A stretch of DNA of 64,000 nucleotides from Leptospira sp. WS4.C2 (GCF_040833985.1 NZ_CP162139.1:3000501-3064500), one strand, 5' to 3'; positions 42,725 to 53,291 are shown, counted from the first letter of the stretch. Notes: generated by a model not told the origin, from the letters alone. Numbers and translations are program-made.

Positions 42725-43990
42725 ATGAAATTTAGTAAAACAACTCAATACTTAATCCTATCGATTGTATTAATTTCAACCCAACTCAGTTCTTTAGTTT
42801 ATCAATTAATTGGTATCTCGGAATTAAGTTGGACAATGATTATCCTGCAATCGACAGGAATTTTTCTATCACTAGTCATTATACTATTTGCTCTGATACA
42901 GATAAGAAGTTATAAAAAACAATTTTTAATTATCAAACATACCATTTCGAATGCAATTAAAGGAAATTTGCATATTGAACCCTCTCTCAAATCAAAGCTA
43001 AAAAAAAGCAATGAAGTAGATTCGATACTCCTCTCTTTATTCGAATTGTTACATATTTTTCAAGACATTATCGTTCTTTTAAAAGATGCTACCAAAGGAT
43101 TATCCTCTTCTGTAGATGATGCTAAATTAGCAGATGATTCATTTCATTCCAGTTTGATAAGACAGAAAGACTATTCTCAGAACTTGGATTTAACCGTCCG
43201 TCAAATGACGGACAATATGACAAACATTGAAAATGCATCTACCAACAACTATGCAACTCTGATAAGAGTTTCTGAAAGCATCAAAGTGCTCTCTGAACAA
43301 ATTAATGAGTCAGAAAAAAATAGTAATCTATCAAAGAACTTAACGTTTGGCATTTCAGACAAAATCCAAAAAGGCAATAAGGCTCTTGAAGAAATGGCTA
43401 ATGTAATTGAAAACATCGCCAAAAGTTCGGGGAAAATTGAAGGTATGGTCATCGTAATTAAAGAAATTTCAGAAAGAGTCAATTTATTGGCTTTGAATGC
43501 TTCCATTGAAGCCGCCAGAGCCGGTGAATATGGAAGTGGTTTCGCTGTTGTTGCTCAAGAAGTTTCAAAATTGGCAACTCAAACATCCAATAGCATCAAA
43601 GAAATTGACAATAATGTAAAACGTAATAAAGAAGAAGTAACTCTCAACCGCCAAAAAATCAATGAAACCAATCAGCTTTATAAAGAAATCATTGGGGAAG
43701 TAAAACAGATTTTTGAAAAAATTGATTTCATTTCAGAATCTGCAACAAATCAAATTCAAATTAAAGAAAAATTAATATTTGAATTTGAGCAACTTTCGCA
43801 AATGTTAGCCGAGATCAAAGGGAATATTGCCGACCAAAATAACTCACAAAAATTAATTTCGGATGTGGCGCAAGCTATGGACTCAAGTGTTAAAGCAACC
43901 TTTTCGGAAGGTCAAAATCTATCGAAACTATTAGAAAACATCAGATCTACTACTGATGATATCGGCGGAGTTATTTTATTATTTAAATAA
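42725..43990 (+). CDS. Methyl-accepting chemotaxis protein without periplasmic domain
   Basis: 421 residues. Two hydrophobic helices (about 8-28 and 36-61) are joined by a short loop, then a linker and the signalling domain with the hairpin tip [35 protein letters not shown] (about 243-277). There is no periplasmic sensor and no C-terminal extra domain. Its architecture equals that of the receptor at 71-1786 minus the STAS-like domain, which is supplied here by the upstream gene 9 nt away. Sensing is therefore probably cytoplasmic or membrane-based. Confidence 0.9.
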   Translation: MKFSKTTQYLILSIVLISTQLSSLVYQLIGISELSWTMIILQSTGIFLSLVIILFALIQIRSYKKQFLIIKHTISNAIKGNLHIEPSLKSKLKKSNEVDSILLSLFELLHIFQDIIVLLKDATKGLSSSVDDAKLADDSFHSSLIRQKDYSQNLDLTVRQMTDNMTNIENASTNNYATLIRVSESIKVLSEQINESEKNSNLSKNLTFGISDKIQKGNKALEEMANVIENIAKSSGKIEGMVIVIKEISERVNLLALNASIEAARAGEYGSGFAVVAQEVSKLATQTSNSIKEIDNNVKRNKEEVTLNRQKINETNQLYKEIIGEVKQIFEKIDFISESATNQIQIKEKLIFEFEQLSQMLAEIKGNIADQNNSQKLISDVAQAMDSSVKATFSEGQNLSKLLENIRSTTDDIGGVILLFK

Positions 43991-44290
43991 ACTCAAAGAT
44001 AATTAATTCTCTAAATTCTTTTGAGTGGATGATCCCCATCTGCTCTTCGATTTCCAGCCTCATCCGGGAACCTTGTTCTTAAAACAGACCGGGAATTTAT
44101 TGCAAAAAAACCCAAAATAATTTGCTTTTTATAAAAATTTCGTAACTCGCGAGATGCGAACAAATACGAATAAAGTCACTTATCCTGAAATTTAGTACAA
44201 CTACCACTTCACGGACGTTATATTTTGTGATTGCCTATATTATAATTTCCTATTGTTCTATTTACTTTGCATCGTTTGTAAAATAGGGAC
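43991..44290. other. 300-nt intergenic stretch
   Basis: No gene seen. ACTCAAA/TTTGAGT can pair just after the chemoreceptor stop, and GCAAA/TTTGC followed by TTTTT near 44119-44142 may be a terminator. TATTATAAT near 44238 may be a -10 element for the hybrid kinase. Confidence 0.35.
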
Positions 44291-46795
44291 ATGGATAAAA
44301 AAGAATATAAAACTAAAACTAGGAATAGCAAAAAGACTCAAATCGATTTTCAAAGTATTTTCGAGTCTCTATCTGAACTTTATATGATTTTAGATTTAGA
44401 CTTTAATATCATCGATGTAAGCGATGCGTATGCCAATGCGACTCTTATCAAAAGAGAAAACGTAGTTGGACATAATATTTTTGAAATATTTCCTGATAAT
44501 CCAAATGACAAAAATGCGGATGGAGTAAAACAACTAAGATTGTCCCTGATGCAAGTGCTCAATCACAAAGTCGCTAGCACAATGACAATGCAGAAATATG
44601 ATATTCCTAAACCGGACGGGAATGGATTTGAAGTTCGGTATTGGAGCCCAAGAAACTCACCTGTCTTAGACAAGGAAGGTAATTTACTTTGTATTGTCCA
44701 TCGCGCAGAAGATGTTACAGAGTTTGTCTATTTAAAACAACAGAAACTAGAACAATCCGAGATTACCGAGGATATGTTAGACCGAATTGCAAAAATGGAA
44801 TTCGAGGTTTATACTCGGGCAAAGGAGGTAATTGAAAAAAACGATGCGCTCTTAAATAGCGAACAAAACTTATCTATCACTTTGAGTTCGATTGGTGATG
44901 CTGTACTTACAACTGACGAACATGGTATTGTAAATCGCTTAAATCCAATTGCTGAAGAACTAACTGGATGGAGAGAACGGGAGGCAATTGGTCTTAAAGT
45001 AAATGAAATATTAAAATTAATTCATTCACAAACTACTTTGCCTAAAGAAATTCCAATATTCGAAGTATTATTAAAGGGGAAACCAAAGGGAGATAATCAA
45101 GATTCGATTCTAATCCATCGCGATGGAAGAAGGTTCAATATCTCAACCAACTGTGCACCAATTCGTGATAAAACTGGCCGAACCATTGGATCAATTTTGG
45201 TATTCCGAGATATATCAGAAGAATTCGCTGCAAAAGGAATTCTTGAAAAGGCAAAAGAAAATGCAGAGTTAGCAAACAAGGCAAAAGACTCATTTCTTGC
45301 GACGATGAGTCATGAGATTCGAACTCCGCTCAGTGCCCTTATTGGTATGTTAGAATTACTATCCAAAACTGTGCTTAGCATTGATCAAAAAAGTATGGTT
45401 CAAAATGCATTGGAATCGGGAAATAGTTTACTTCGTATTTTAAGCGATATTCTCGATTGGTCAAAAATAGAAGAAGGAAAATTAGAATTATCACTCCAAC
45501 CAACATCCATTAGTCGACTTTTATCAGAAGTGGTAAAAACCTATTCACATATTGCAAGTTCAAAAGGTTTATCTTTGATATCAATTATTGATGAGAATAT
45601 TTCAAATGCGCACCTCGTGGATCCACTGAGACTTTCTCAAATATTAAATAATTTTGTTAGTAACGGAATTAAATTTACTCCAAAGGGAAATATTACAGTT
45701 TCTGCAGATTTAGTCAAAAACCTCAACCATGCACAACAAATCCGATTTAGTGTAACTGATACGGGGATTGGTCTTAGCAAAAAAGACCAATCAAGATTAT
45801 TCCAAAGTTATTCTCAAGCTACTGCCGATACGGCAAGGTTATACGGCGGAACAGGACTTGGCCTTGCCATCTGCCGGCGTTTGGCTGATTTAATGGATGG
45901 AATCATAAGCATTGAAAGTACGCCCGGTTTCGGTTCAACCTTCAGTATTACAATGTCTCTTCCTTTTATCGATCTTGACTTAAATGATCTGAATGCGATC
46001 GCAATTGAAGAGAATTCTTTTGAACCGATTGTAAATCATAAATCCTATATTCCTAGAATTCTGGTTGTAGATGATCATTCAGTAAACTTAGAGTTATTAG
46101 TACGTCAGGTCGAAATGTTTGGACTTCATGTAGATGGTGCAGAAGACGGAGAAAAAGCGCTTAAATTGTGGCTAGAAAATAAATACGATCTAATTATTAC
46201 CGATTGTCATATGCCGAATAAAGATGGTTATACACTTACAAAGGAGATTCGAAATATTGAAAGTTCTCGTTACCGAACGAGAACTCCAATCATAGCCTAC
46301 ACAGCTAATGTTTTAAGCGAAGAGAACGAAAATTGTTTTTCGGTAGGGATGGATGAAATTTTAATTAAACCTGCCCGATTAAATGTACTTAGACAAACTC
46401 TCATTAAATGGGTTCCCACATTAGTCAATCCAATTGAAAATGATTCGCCTGATACTTTTCACAATTCCAGATCACCTATTGATACAAAAGAACTTAGCAG
46501 TATCGTCGCGGACAAAACAGAACAAATTTCAATTTTAAAAAAATTTAGAACACATCACCAAAATGATTTAGCCAAACTCATTGATGAATTATCAAAAAAG
46601 AATTTAATAGAAGCGGCACATCTTGCTCATCGCCTAAAAGGCTCAAGCAAAATTGCTGGTGCCAGAGATCTGGTCAATGGGTATTTAAAAATCGAATCAT
46701 TTATTAAGGAAAACGAAATAGATAATGCACTAAAAGAAATTGAATTAATGAAAGATGATATTCTAAGCGTAGATTCTTTCATTGATAGACTTTAA
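44291..46795 (+). CDS. Soluble hybrid histidine kinase with two PAS, REC and HPt domains
   Basis: 834 residues, no membrane helix. Order: PAS (about 20-140), PAS (about 195-310; GIVNRLNPIAEELTGW), HisKA with phosphoacceptor H341 (SHEIRTPLS), HATPase (about 450-570; NNFVSNGIKFTP, DTGIGL, GTGLGLAIC), receiver (about 590-715) with D638 in TDCHMP, and an HPt domain with H780 (AHRLKGSS). This is a complete internal phosphorelay. A REC-EAL gene follows after 29 nt and is its most likely output. The cue is probably cytoplasmic, read by the PAS domains. Confidence 0.93.
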   Translation: MDKKEYKTKTRNSKKTQIDFQSIFESLSELYMILDLDFNIIDVSDAYANATLIKRENVVGHNIFEIFPDNPNDKNADGVKQLRLSLMQVLNHKVASTMTMQKYDIPKPDGNGFEVRYWSPRNSPVLDKEGNLLCIVHRAEDVTEFVYLKQQKLEQSEITEDMLDRIAKMEFEVYTRAKEVIEKNDALLNSEQNLSITLSSIGDAVLTTDEHGIVNRLNPIAEELTGWREREAIGLKVNEILKLIHSQTTLPKEIPIFEVLLKGKPKGDNQDSILIHRDGRRFNISTNCAPIRDKTGRTIGSILVFRDISEEFAAKGILEKAKENAELANKAKDSFLATMSHEIRTPLSALIGMLELLSKTVLSIDQKSMVQNALESGNSLLRILSDILDWSKIEEGKLELSLQPTSISRLLSEVVKTYSHIASSKGLSLISIIDENISNAHLVDPLRLSQILNNFVSNGIKFTPKGNITVSADLVKNLNHAQQIRFSVTDTGIGLSKKDQSRLFQSYSQATADTARLYGGTGLGLAICRRLADLMDGIISIESTPGFGSTFSITMSLPFIDLDLNDLNAIAIEENSFEPIVNHKSYIPRILVVDDHSVNLELLVRQVEMFGLHVDGAEDGEKALKLWLENKYDLIITDCHMPNKDGYTLTKEIRNIESSRYRTRTPIIAYTANVLSEENENCFSVGMDEILIKPARLNVLRQTLIKWVPTLVNPIENDSPDTFHNSRSPIDTKELSSIVADKTEQISILKKFRTHHQNDLAKLIDELSKKNLIEAAHLAHRLKGSSKIAGARDLVNGYLKIESFIKENEIDNALKEIELMKDDILSVDSFIDRL

Positions 46796-46824
46796 GTAAT
46801 ATATAGCTTTGTAAAGGTGAAATT

Positions 46825-48024
46825 ATGGTTGCGAATGAATTAACTTTCCTTGTTATCGAAGATGACGACTTTCAAAGAGAAGTTATAATCGATATTTTAT
46901 CACGATTAGGTGCAAAAAAAGTAACGGAAGCAAGATCTGGAACAGAAGCTTTGGCAATATTAAATTCGTTAAGTTCAAGTTCCATTGATATTATTCTTTG
47001 CGATCTAAACATGCCCGAAATGGATGGAATGGAATTTCTTAGACATATAGGAACCTCACATTCCTCAATTGCAACTATTATCATGAGTGCTTTGGATGGA
47101 GCATTGATTGAATCTGTTAGGAAAATGGCCAATGCTTATGGTACTTCTTTACTCGGGGCTATCGAAAAACCGATTACGCCGGCCCAGTTGGAAACATTAT
47201 TTTCTATATACAAATCCCGCGAGTTGAAGCAAAGAAAAGAACCCAATCAGGAATCTCTTTTTACATTAGGAGAGGTATTAGAAGGTTTGACCAATGGAGA
47301 ATTTACTCCTTTTTTTCAGCCAAAAATTAAGTTGGATACTGGCAAACTTATTGGTGCAGAAGCTTTGGCGAGATGGATTCATCCGCAACGCGGTATCATA
47401 GGACCATATGCATTTATTGATTTATTAGAAAAATCTTCTAATATAGATATATTAACATTTACTATGTTAGAAGAATCAGCTAGGGCATGCAATGTGATGC
47501 ATACAAAAGGTTATAAAATTTCAATGTCGGTTAATCTTTCTCTTACTTCATTGGCTGACATAAAACTTGCAGATAAAATCACTCGGATCGTATTAGAATC
47601 AGGAGTGGATCCTAAATACATAATACTCGAGATAACAGAAACCGCAGCCATGACAGAAATGGCTCCAGCTCTCGAAAATCTAGCACGCCTTCGCATGAAA
47701 GGCTTTGGCTTATCCATTGATGATTATGGCACTGGATATTCTAGTATGCAACAAATCTCTCGCATAGCTTTTACCGAATTAAAGATAGACCAGTCATTTG
47801 TTCGGGAAATGACAACTAGCAATATTTCAAAAGTTCTGATCAATTCTAGTATTGAAATGGCAACAAAACTTCAAATGAAATGCACTGCGGAAGGTATTGA
47901 AACTAAAAATGACTGGGAACAATTGAAAAACATGAATTGCGACCTAGGGCAAGGTTACTTTATAGCAAAACCCATGAAATTCGATGATTTTGTGAAATTT
48001 TGTGATCAAAATTTGAATCATTAA
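46825..48024 (+). CDS. Response regulator with EAL (c-di-GMP phosphodiesterase) domain
   Basis: 399 residues. Receiver domain at about 6-130 with phosphoacceptor D60 (LCDLNMPEMDG). EAL domain at about 150-395 with E179 in GAEALARW, VNLS, the EITE glutamate, DDYGTGYSS, LKIDQSF lysine, AEGIE and LGQGYF. All metal and catalytic positions appear intact, so it should degrade cyclic di-GMP. The arrangement resembles RocR/VieA-type regulators. It follows the hybrid kinase by 29 nt and is probably its target. Confidence 0.93.
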   Translation: MVANELTFLVIEDDDFQREVIIDILSRLGAKKVTEARSGTEALAILNSLSSSSIDIILCDLNMPEMDGMEFLRHIGTSHSSIATIIMSALDGALIESVRKMANAYGTSLLGAIEKPITPAQLETLFSIYKSRELKQRKEPNQESLFTLGEVLEGLTNGEFTPFFQPKIKLDTGKLIGAEALARWIHPQRGIIGPYAFIDLLEKSSNIDILTFTMLEESARACNVMHTKGYKISMSVNLSLTSLADIKLADKITRIVLESGVDPKYIILEITETAAMTEMAPALENLARLRMKGFGLSIDDYGTGYSSMQQISRIAFTELKIDQSFVREMTTSNISKVLINSSIEMATKLQMKCTAEGIETKNDWEQLKNMNCDLGQGYFIAKPMKFDDFVKFCDQNLNH

Positions 48025-48182
48025 GCAGCCCTATCAAATCAATATCTTCTCCAACAATTAGAATAGGTTAAGAATCGATTATTTTCAACAACTTGCGATA
48101 AAGTTCTATAATGAATCTATTTACAACAATAAGATTCTAAAAAAAATAATCCTTATATTGAATTTTGATCGGAAGCAAGTAT

Positions 48183-49244
48183 ATGCCAACAAACATCGAA
48201 TTAGAAACATTAGAAGCCGTACAAAACTATTATGGAAAGATTCTTCAAACAAATAAAGATTTAAAGACAACCGCCTGCTGTAGTATTGAGGCGTTACCTC
48301 CTGCCTATTTGCCACTGATTTCAAAAATTCATCCCAAGGTTAAAGAAAAATTTTATGGATGCGGGTCTCCCTTTCCACCGGCATTATCTGGCAGGAAAAT
48401 TTTAGATTTAGGATGCGGATCAGGTAGAGATGTATATTTATTAGCCCAATTAGTTGGCGAATCAGGATCCGTCATCGGAATTGATATGACAAAAGAACAA
48501 TTGGATGTTGCAAATGCTTATCTTGATTACCACCGCCAAGAATTTGCATACAAAAAATCTAATGTTTCATTTATTGAAGGTTATATCGAAAATTTAAAAA
48601 CATGCGGAATCGAAGACAATTCCATTGACTTGATTGTTTCTAATTGTGTTACAAATCTTTCACCTAACAAAAAAATGGTGTTTTCTGAAATATTTAGAGT
48701 ATTAAAACCAGGTGGAGAATTATACTTTTCTGATGTGTTTTCTGACCAAAGAGTTCCCGAAGAACTAAAAGAAGATCCAATCTTACTTGGAGAATGTTTA
48801 GGTGGGGCGTTGTATACAGAGGATTTTAGAAGGTTACTCTCTCAATTAGGAGTCCACGACTTCCGTGTTGTATCTCAATCCAAAATCAACTTACTAAATT
48901 CAAAAATTGAAGAAAAAGTTGGGAATATTAATTTTTATTCAATCACCTTTAGAGCATTTAAAATTCCTTTGGAAGATCGCTGCGAAGATTATGGTCAGGT
49001 TGCTTATTACAAAGGAACCATTGATGGGTATCCGCATAATTTCACATTAGATGATCATCACATTTTTATTACAGGGAAACCAATGTTAGTTTGTGGAAAT
49101 ACGGCCGATATGATCTCAACCACTCACTACAAAGAGCATTTCCAAATCATTGGGGACAAATCCAAACATTTTGGACTATTTGATTGCGGTCCAAATCCAG
49201 TTGCCTCAATTTCTGGTGAACAGCTATCGGGTGCCTGCTGTTAG
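48183..49244 (+). CDS. arsM: Arsenite S-adenosylmethionine methyltransferase
   Basis: 353 residues. Methyltransferase core with ILDLGCGSGRDVYLLAQLVGESG and VIGIDMT. The four conserved cysteines of ArsM/AS3MT are present at about C32/C33, C60, C155 and C205, with spacings of 28, 95 and 50 residues, close to those of characterised enzymes. The C-terminal domain ends in CC. It should methylate arsenite to volatile or less toxic species. The ATG at 48183 has GGAAG 7 nt upstream; an in-frame TTG lies six codons earlier. No other arsenic gene is adjacent. Confidence 0.88.
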   Translation: MPTNIELETLEAVQNYYGKILQTNKDLKTTACCSIEALPPAYLPLISKIHPKVKEKFYGCGSPFPPALSGRKILDLGCGSGRDVYLLAQLVGESGSVIGIDMTKEQLDVANAYLDYHRQEFAYKKSNVSFIEGYIENLKTCGIEDNSIDLIVSNCVTNLSPNKKMVFSEIFRVLKPGGELYFSDVFSDQRVPEELKEDPILLGECLGGALYTEDFRRLLSQLGVHDFRVVSQSKINLLNSKIEEKVGNINFYSITFRAFKIPLEDRCEDYGQVAYYKGTIDGYPHNFTLDDHHIFITGKPMLVCGNTADMISTTHYKEHFQIIGDKSKHFGLFDCGPNPVASISGEQLSGACC

Positions 49245-49427
49245 TAGCCATTATAACACGAACATTCGAAAAAACCAAACAAATCCCTGATCTCTTTTTT
49301 GGCATTGTGCTTACAGACGTTACATTTTTCCATATATTTTGGTATAAATTTATAGTATATTAAATATTCATAAATCCGAATTTTACTATTTACTATTTAA
49401 ATATTACCATATAACTTTGTCTATGCC

Positions 49428-50381
49428 ATGAAACCGATTCTCCTAATAACTCTTCTTTTCTGTCTGTTTGGCTGCAAAAAAAAGGACTCCTCGAATACTG
49501 AATTGATTCTCTTAAGCCTGTTTCTCCTGACTCCCAACGATGTTATTTTGGAACTGGGTTATCCTGGTTCGCAGAACCAACTGCAGAACGGAGATCTCGC
49601 AGGCAAACTTTCAGGCATTACTTTAAAGGTGGGTGGGATTACTGCAACCGGCGTTTCTGCAGTCACTTCTGATACTATCCAATTCACAATGCCGACGATT
49701 CCAGGTATTACCGAAAATTCCGCTGTCGATTTTGTAGTCGAAAAAGACGGTGGAGTTGTTTTCTCTACGAAGGTCCGGTACAGGCCACTACTAAGTTGGA
49801 CGATCAATGAACCGCATTCGACTTATCGCCCTATTGATAGTAGAGATAATAAAAGTTTTTTCCAAATAACTGCGACTACAGCCACCCATGTATTCAATTC
49901 CTTTGGTCATGACGCATTTGATTTGGATTTATATTACTTCACAAGTTTGAACGCAAACCCTGTTGCCTTTGCTGAAAAAAGAAGGAATGGTGCTGAATTC
50001 AATCGTGTTGCCCTCAACGCAGGAAACGTTTATATTATGGTAAAACACATCAGTGGTTTTAGTGGCTCATACAATTTACAAGTAGCTAATAGTGGGGTTG
50101 TGGCAAGTTCTTCCGCAAAGTTAACTTATTCAGGTTATACTTTTAATTTATGTTATGACACCATGGGAACCGGTCCTGCAACCGGTAACAATTGTGATGC
50201 ACAAATGGCTGTATATTCACCCACTAGATCCGGGCGGTGCACCTATCCAACCGATCAAGGACTGACGACAAGAAACTACTATCTTGAGGGAGGATTCGAC
50301 ACAGCCTATGCAGAAAACACTTGCCTCTTCCCTGGTGGTGGCTCCCAAAATGAAGCGGAATCTATTTTTATAGCCAACTAA
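49428..50381 (+). CDS. Predicted lipoprotein
   Basis: 317 residues with a lipoprotein signal (ILLITLLFCLFGC, cysteine at about residue 16) followed by a lysine-rich tether. The region after a second hydrophobic stretch (about 50-120) has an IPT/TIG-like beta pattern (LEVGGITATGV...DTIQFTMP). The middle part (SFFQITATTATHVFNSFGHDAFDLDLYYFTSL) resembles bacterial pre-peptidase/beta-sandwich modules. The C-terminus has paired cysteines. No family was recognised with certainty. Confidence 0.7.
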   Translation: MKPILLITLLFCLFGCKKKDSSNTELILLSLFLLTPNDVILELGYPGSQNQLQNGDLAGKLSGITLKVGGITATGVSAVTSDTIQFTMPTIPGITENSAVDFVVEKDGGVVFSTKVRYRPLLSWTINEPHSTYRPIDSRDNKSFFQITATTATHVFNSFGHDAFDLDLYYFTSLNANPVAFAEKRRNGAEFNRVALNAGNVYIMVKHISGFSGSYNLQVANSGVVASSSAKLTYSGYTFNLCYDTMGTGPATGNNCDAQMAVYSPTRSGRCTYPTDQGLTTRNYYLEGGFDTAYAENTCLFPGGGSQNEAESIFIAN

Positions 50382-50473
50382 CGGTAATTTCACTGTCCAT
50401 AAATCTCATGGGAGTTTCGGACAGTGTTTTTCGCTAAATAAGAATGGCGGTGCCTTACAACCTCAATGGACAC

Positions 50474-52432
50474 CTAATACTTAATTTTTTCTGTATACAT
50501 AGAATCAATCAACGTTTGGTATCTAGCCGTAACGACATGCCTCTTGATGGAAAGTTTTGCCGACAATTCGTCCCCAGCTTCAAATGCCTTAGGAAGTAGT
50601 CGCACCTCAACAATTTTTTCAAAACTTTTAAATCCATTCTCTGTACGAATCATACTTTTTACTTCCTCTACCATTTTTTTATGAACAAGTTGATTCTCAG
50701 CTAGTTCTTCGTAAGTAGAACCGTATTCTTTGAACTTTTCGAGTGAGGGCAAAATCAAAGCACCTAAAAATTTTTGGTCCTGACCTACAACCATAACCTG
50801 ATCGATGAATAGAGATTGAGTTAACTTATTTTCAATTGGTACAGGTTCGATATTTTCTCCATTGAGGAGGACAATCGTTTCTTTCGTTCTGCCAACAACT
50901 TTCAACGTATCATTAAAAGTAATGATTCCAAGGTCTCCTGTATTAAACCAACCATCGTGTGACAATACTTTGGTGGTAATATCAGGTCTTTTGTAATAAC
51001 CTTTCATAATCTGGGGTCCACGTACATACACTTCACCCTTAACACCTCTTTTTGGTGGATATACGATTTCTCCCGTTTCTAAATCCTTCAGTTGAATTTC
51101 TGTTCCTGGAAATAGAGGTCCTACGCTACCAACAACAAAATGTTTTGGTGTACGAAATGCAAGTCCCGGAGAAGTTTCCGTTAAACCATATCCTTCGAAT
51201 ACAGGAATACCGATCGTATTAAAAAATTCATCAATATGAAAAGGTAAAGATCCACCTCCAGAAACAGTCCCTCTTAATTTTCCACCGGTCACCTGTCTGA
51301 CTTTCCTTAATACAATTGAATCAAAAATTAGATATGGAACAGAGAAAATGATGAATGAAAGTAAAGAGAAAATGGCAAGTGTACTGGACTGTATTAAATT
51401 TCGGCCGGAAATATCCAAACGATTCCCTTTAAAAAAATGTAGGGATCTTTGTATCTTTAAAGCAGAACCATAGGCTAAATTGAATAAAATTATTTTGAAT
51501 AAAGAACTTGTTTGGATCTTCGACTGCATACCCTGGTAAATGTTTTCCCAAAGTCTTGGTGCGGATGCCATGAAAGTAGGTTTCACAATCATTAAGTCTT
51601 CGCGGATATTTCTTACGTTCGTATAATATTGTGCCGCACCCATGGCAACGGTTCCCATTTGGAAAACTCTTTCAAAACTATGCCAAACTGGTAAAATAGA
51701 TAGAAATCGATCTTTGGGACCAATATCTATTGGAATGTTTCTTAACTGAGAAATCATGTTTGCATGAGTTAACATCACGCCTTTGGGTTCTCCCGTAGTT
51801 CCTGAAGTATAAATAATTGTAAATATATCATCTGGTTTGATGGCAGAGACTCTATCTTCGACTCTTCTGTCACCTAACTCGCGCAGTCTTTTTCCTTTTG
51901 CGACAAGATCACTCAAGTATGTGATGTTTGGAATGGTTCGCAAGTTTTGATTGATTTGTTTATTCTCACGAAGTTTTTCCTTTTTATCTGGCGCATTGGA
52001 TTCCTCATTCATAAGAATTACATGGTTTATTTTTGGTAGATCAGCGATATTTTTCTCAATCTTCTTAAGTATTGTTTCATTTTCTACGAAAACCATCGTT
52101 GCATCGGAATGCGGAAGTATGTATTTAATATCGCCGTCTGTCACATCGGTTCCACGCGGAACATCTGCAGCTCCACTGAGCAAAATTCCATAATTAGTAA
52201 TGATCCATTCTTTCCTATTGTCCGAAAGAACCGCTACATGCTCACGAGCTTTTAATCCAATGTCAATTAACCCAGTGGCAAGAGCAACACCGGACTCATA
52301 AACCTCACGAAAACTTATAGTTGAGAACTGTTTATCTTTATTTCGTGTTCCAAATGCAGGTTTCTCCCCATACTTCTCAGAACTTTCATAAAACAATTCT
52401 GCTAAATTTTTCGCTGTGACTTTTGAACTCAT
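50474..52432 (-). CDS. Long-chain acyl-CoA synthetase (AMP-binding)
   Basis: 652-residue member of the ANL superfamily that activates fatty acids to acyl-CoA. Motifs: IIYTSGTTGEPKGVMLTHANM (P-loop, A3), a GYGLTETSPGLAFR A5 segment, the GWFNTGDLG A7 aspartate region, and KVVGRTKETIVLLNGENIEP (A8/linker). The internal extra helical segment with hydrophobic stretches (about 330-390) is typical of the bacterial FadD15-like long group and may touch the membrane. The ATG at 52432 has GGAG upstream; a longer TTG start lacks this. It lies about 60 nt downstream of the AraC gene on the same strand. Confidence 0.92.
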   Translation of the reverse strand: MSSKVTAKNLAELFYESSEKYGEKPAFGTRNKDKQFSTISFREVYESGVALATGLIDIGLKAREHVAVLSDNRKEWIITNYGILLSGAADVPRGTDVTDGDIKYILPHSDATMVFVENETILKKIEKNIADLPKINHVILMNEESNAPDKKEKLRENKQINQNLRTIPNITYLSDLVAKGKRLRELGDRRVEDRVSAIKPDDIFTIIYTSGTTGEPKGVMLTHANMISQLRNIPIDIGPKDRFLSILPVWHSFERVFQMGTVAMGAAQYYTNVRNIREDLMIVKPTFMASAPRLWENIYQGMQSKIQTSSLFKIILFNLAYGSALKIQRSLHFFKGNRLDISGRNLIQSSTLAIFSLLSFIIFSVPYLIFDSIVLRKVRQVTGGKLRGTVSGGGSLPFHIDEFFNTIGIPVFEGYGLTETSPGLAFRTPKHFVVGSVGPLFPGTEIQLKDLETGEIVYPPKRGVKGEVYVRGPQIMKGYYKRPDITTKVLSHDGWFNTGDLGIITFNDTLKVVGRTKETIVLLNGENIEPVPIENKLTQSLFIDQVMVVGQDQKFLGALILPSLEKFKEYGSTYEELAENQLVHKKMVEEVKSMIRTENGFKSFEKIVEVRLLPKAFEAGDELSAKLSIKRHVVTARYQTLIDSMYTEKIKY

Positions 52433-52494
52433 ATTTCTTTTTCTCCGATATAAATACAATACCAGATTCTGAAAGTTGGTCTTGAACGCAGCGG

Positions 52495-53289
52495 CTACTT
52501 AGCAAAGAAAATTGCAGTAAAGGGTTCTTTCTTTTTTGTAAAATCAGAAGGGGTAATACCAAAGGACCTGCGGAAGATACGTGTAAAATGTGACTGATCA
52601 GCAAAACCTCCTTCGTGGGCCGCATTAATTAAATGTGGATGATTCGCTAAATAGTCTACAGCCTTTTTTGTTTTCAGCCAAAGTCGGTAGATCGAATAAG
52701 GAACTCCAATTTCTTCACGAAACAGATGACGAAAGCGCTCAACGGATAACGAAACATTTGCTGCTAAGCGACTGAGGGAAAAATCTTCAAGGTCTATATG
52801 TTGGATACTTTTTTTGATACGTATATCCATTATGCGACTTGTAGGATAAATGAAATCTTTTTGAATAATATCTAGAAGTAAAGAACGGCCTTTTCCATTG
52901 GGTGAATTTAAAATTTGGTTGATTTGATGTTTTATGTTTTCAGTAAATAAATCTCCGACCTCAAACGGTTTATGATTACTAGCTAGACTTCGTTCATGAA
53001 AAAGTTGAAATCCTGTTGTTAATGGATCCAAATAAAGCAAAGTCAACTTACCGTTCTCACACCTCATTTCATGACTCACTCCAGAAGGAATACAAACAGC
53101 ACGATATTTTTTCCAATCACCGTCTGAAGTGCGCAATTCAATTACACCGGAATCAGGCAAACTGATCTGAATATAAAAATGGCTATGACGATGGGTTGAA
53201 AATCCATCACCACGATAGGTAGCAAAATCTTCCCAAATCAAAAATTGTTTCATGGGTATAAATTTAGAATCATCACTTTCGTCACTCAA
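52495..53289 (-). CDS. AraC-family transcriptional regulator
   Basis: 264 residues. An N-terminal cupin-like sensing domain (THRHSHFYIQISLPDSG...CIPSGVSHEMRC) and a C-terminal pair of helix-turn-helix motifs (about 160-255): SLSRLAANVSLSVERFRHLFREEIGVPYSIYRLWLKTKKA and GFADQSHFTRIFRRSFGITPSDF. The last matches the AraC signature. Neighbours are a GyrI-like protein upstream and an acyl-CoA synthetase downstream, so the ligand may be a fatty acid or similar hydrophobic compound (inference). An inverted repeat lies 3 nt upstream of its start. Confidence 0.92.
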   Translation of the reverse strand: MSDESDDSKFIPMKQFLIWEDFATYRGDGFSTHRHSHFYIQISLPDSGVIELRTSDGDWKKYRAVCIPSGVSHEMRCENGKLTLLYLDPLTTGFQLFHERSLASNHKPFEVGDLFTENIKHQINQILNSPNGKGRSLLLDIIQKDFIYPTSRIMDIRIKKSIQHIDLEDFSLSRLAANVSLSVERFRHLFREEIGVPYSIYRLWLKTKKAVDYLANHPHLINAAHEGGFADQSHFTRIFRRSFGITPSDFTKKKEPFTAIFFAK

Positions 53290-53291
53290 AG

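Noticed and set aside
44200..49330. Shared GACGTTA-type block upstream of the hybrid kinase and the lipoprotein at 49428
   Set aside because: Only about ten bases are similar in AT-rich DNA and neither context supports co-regulation.
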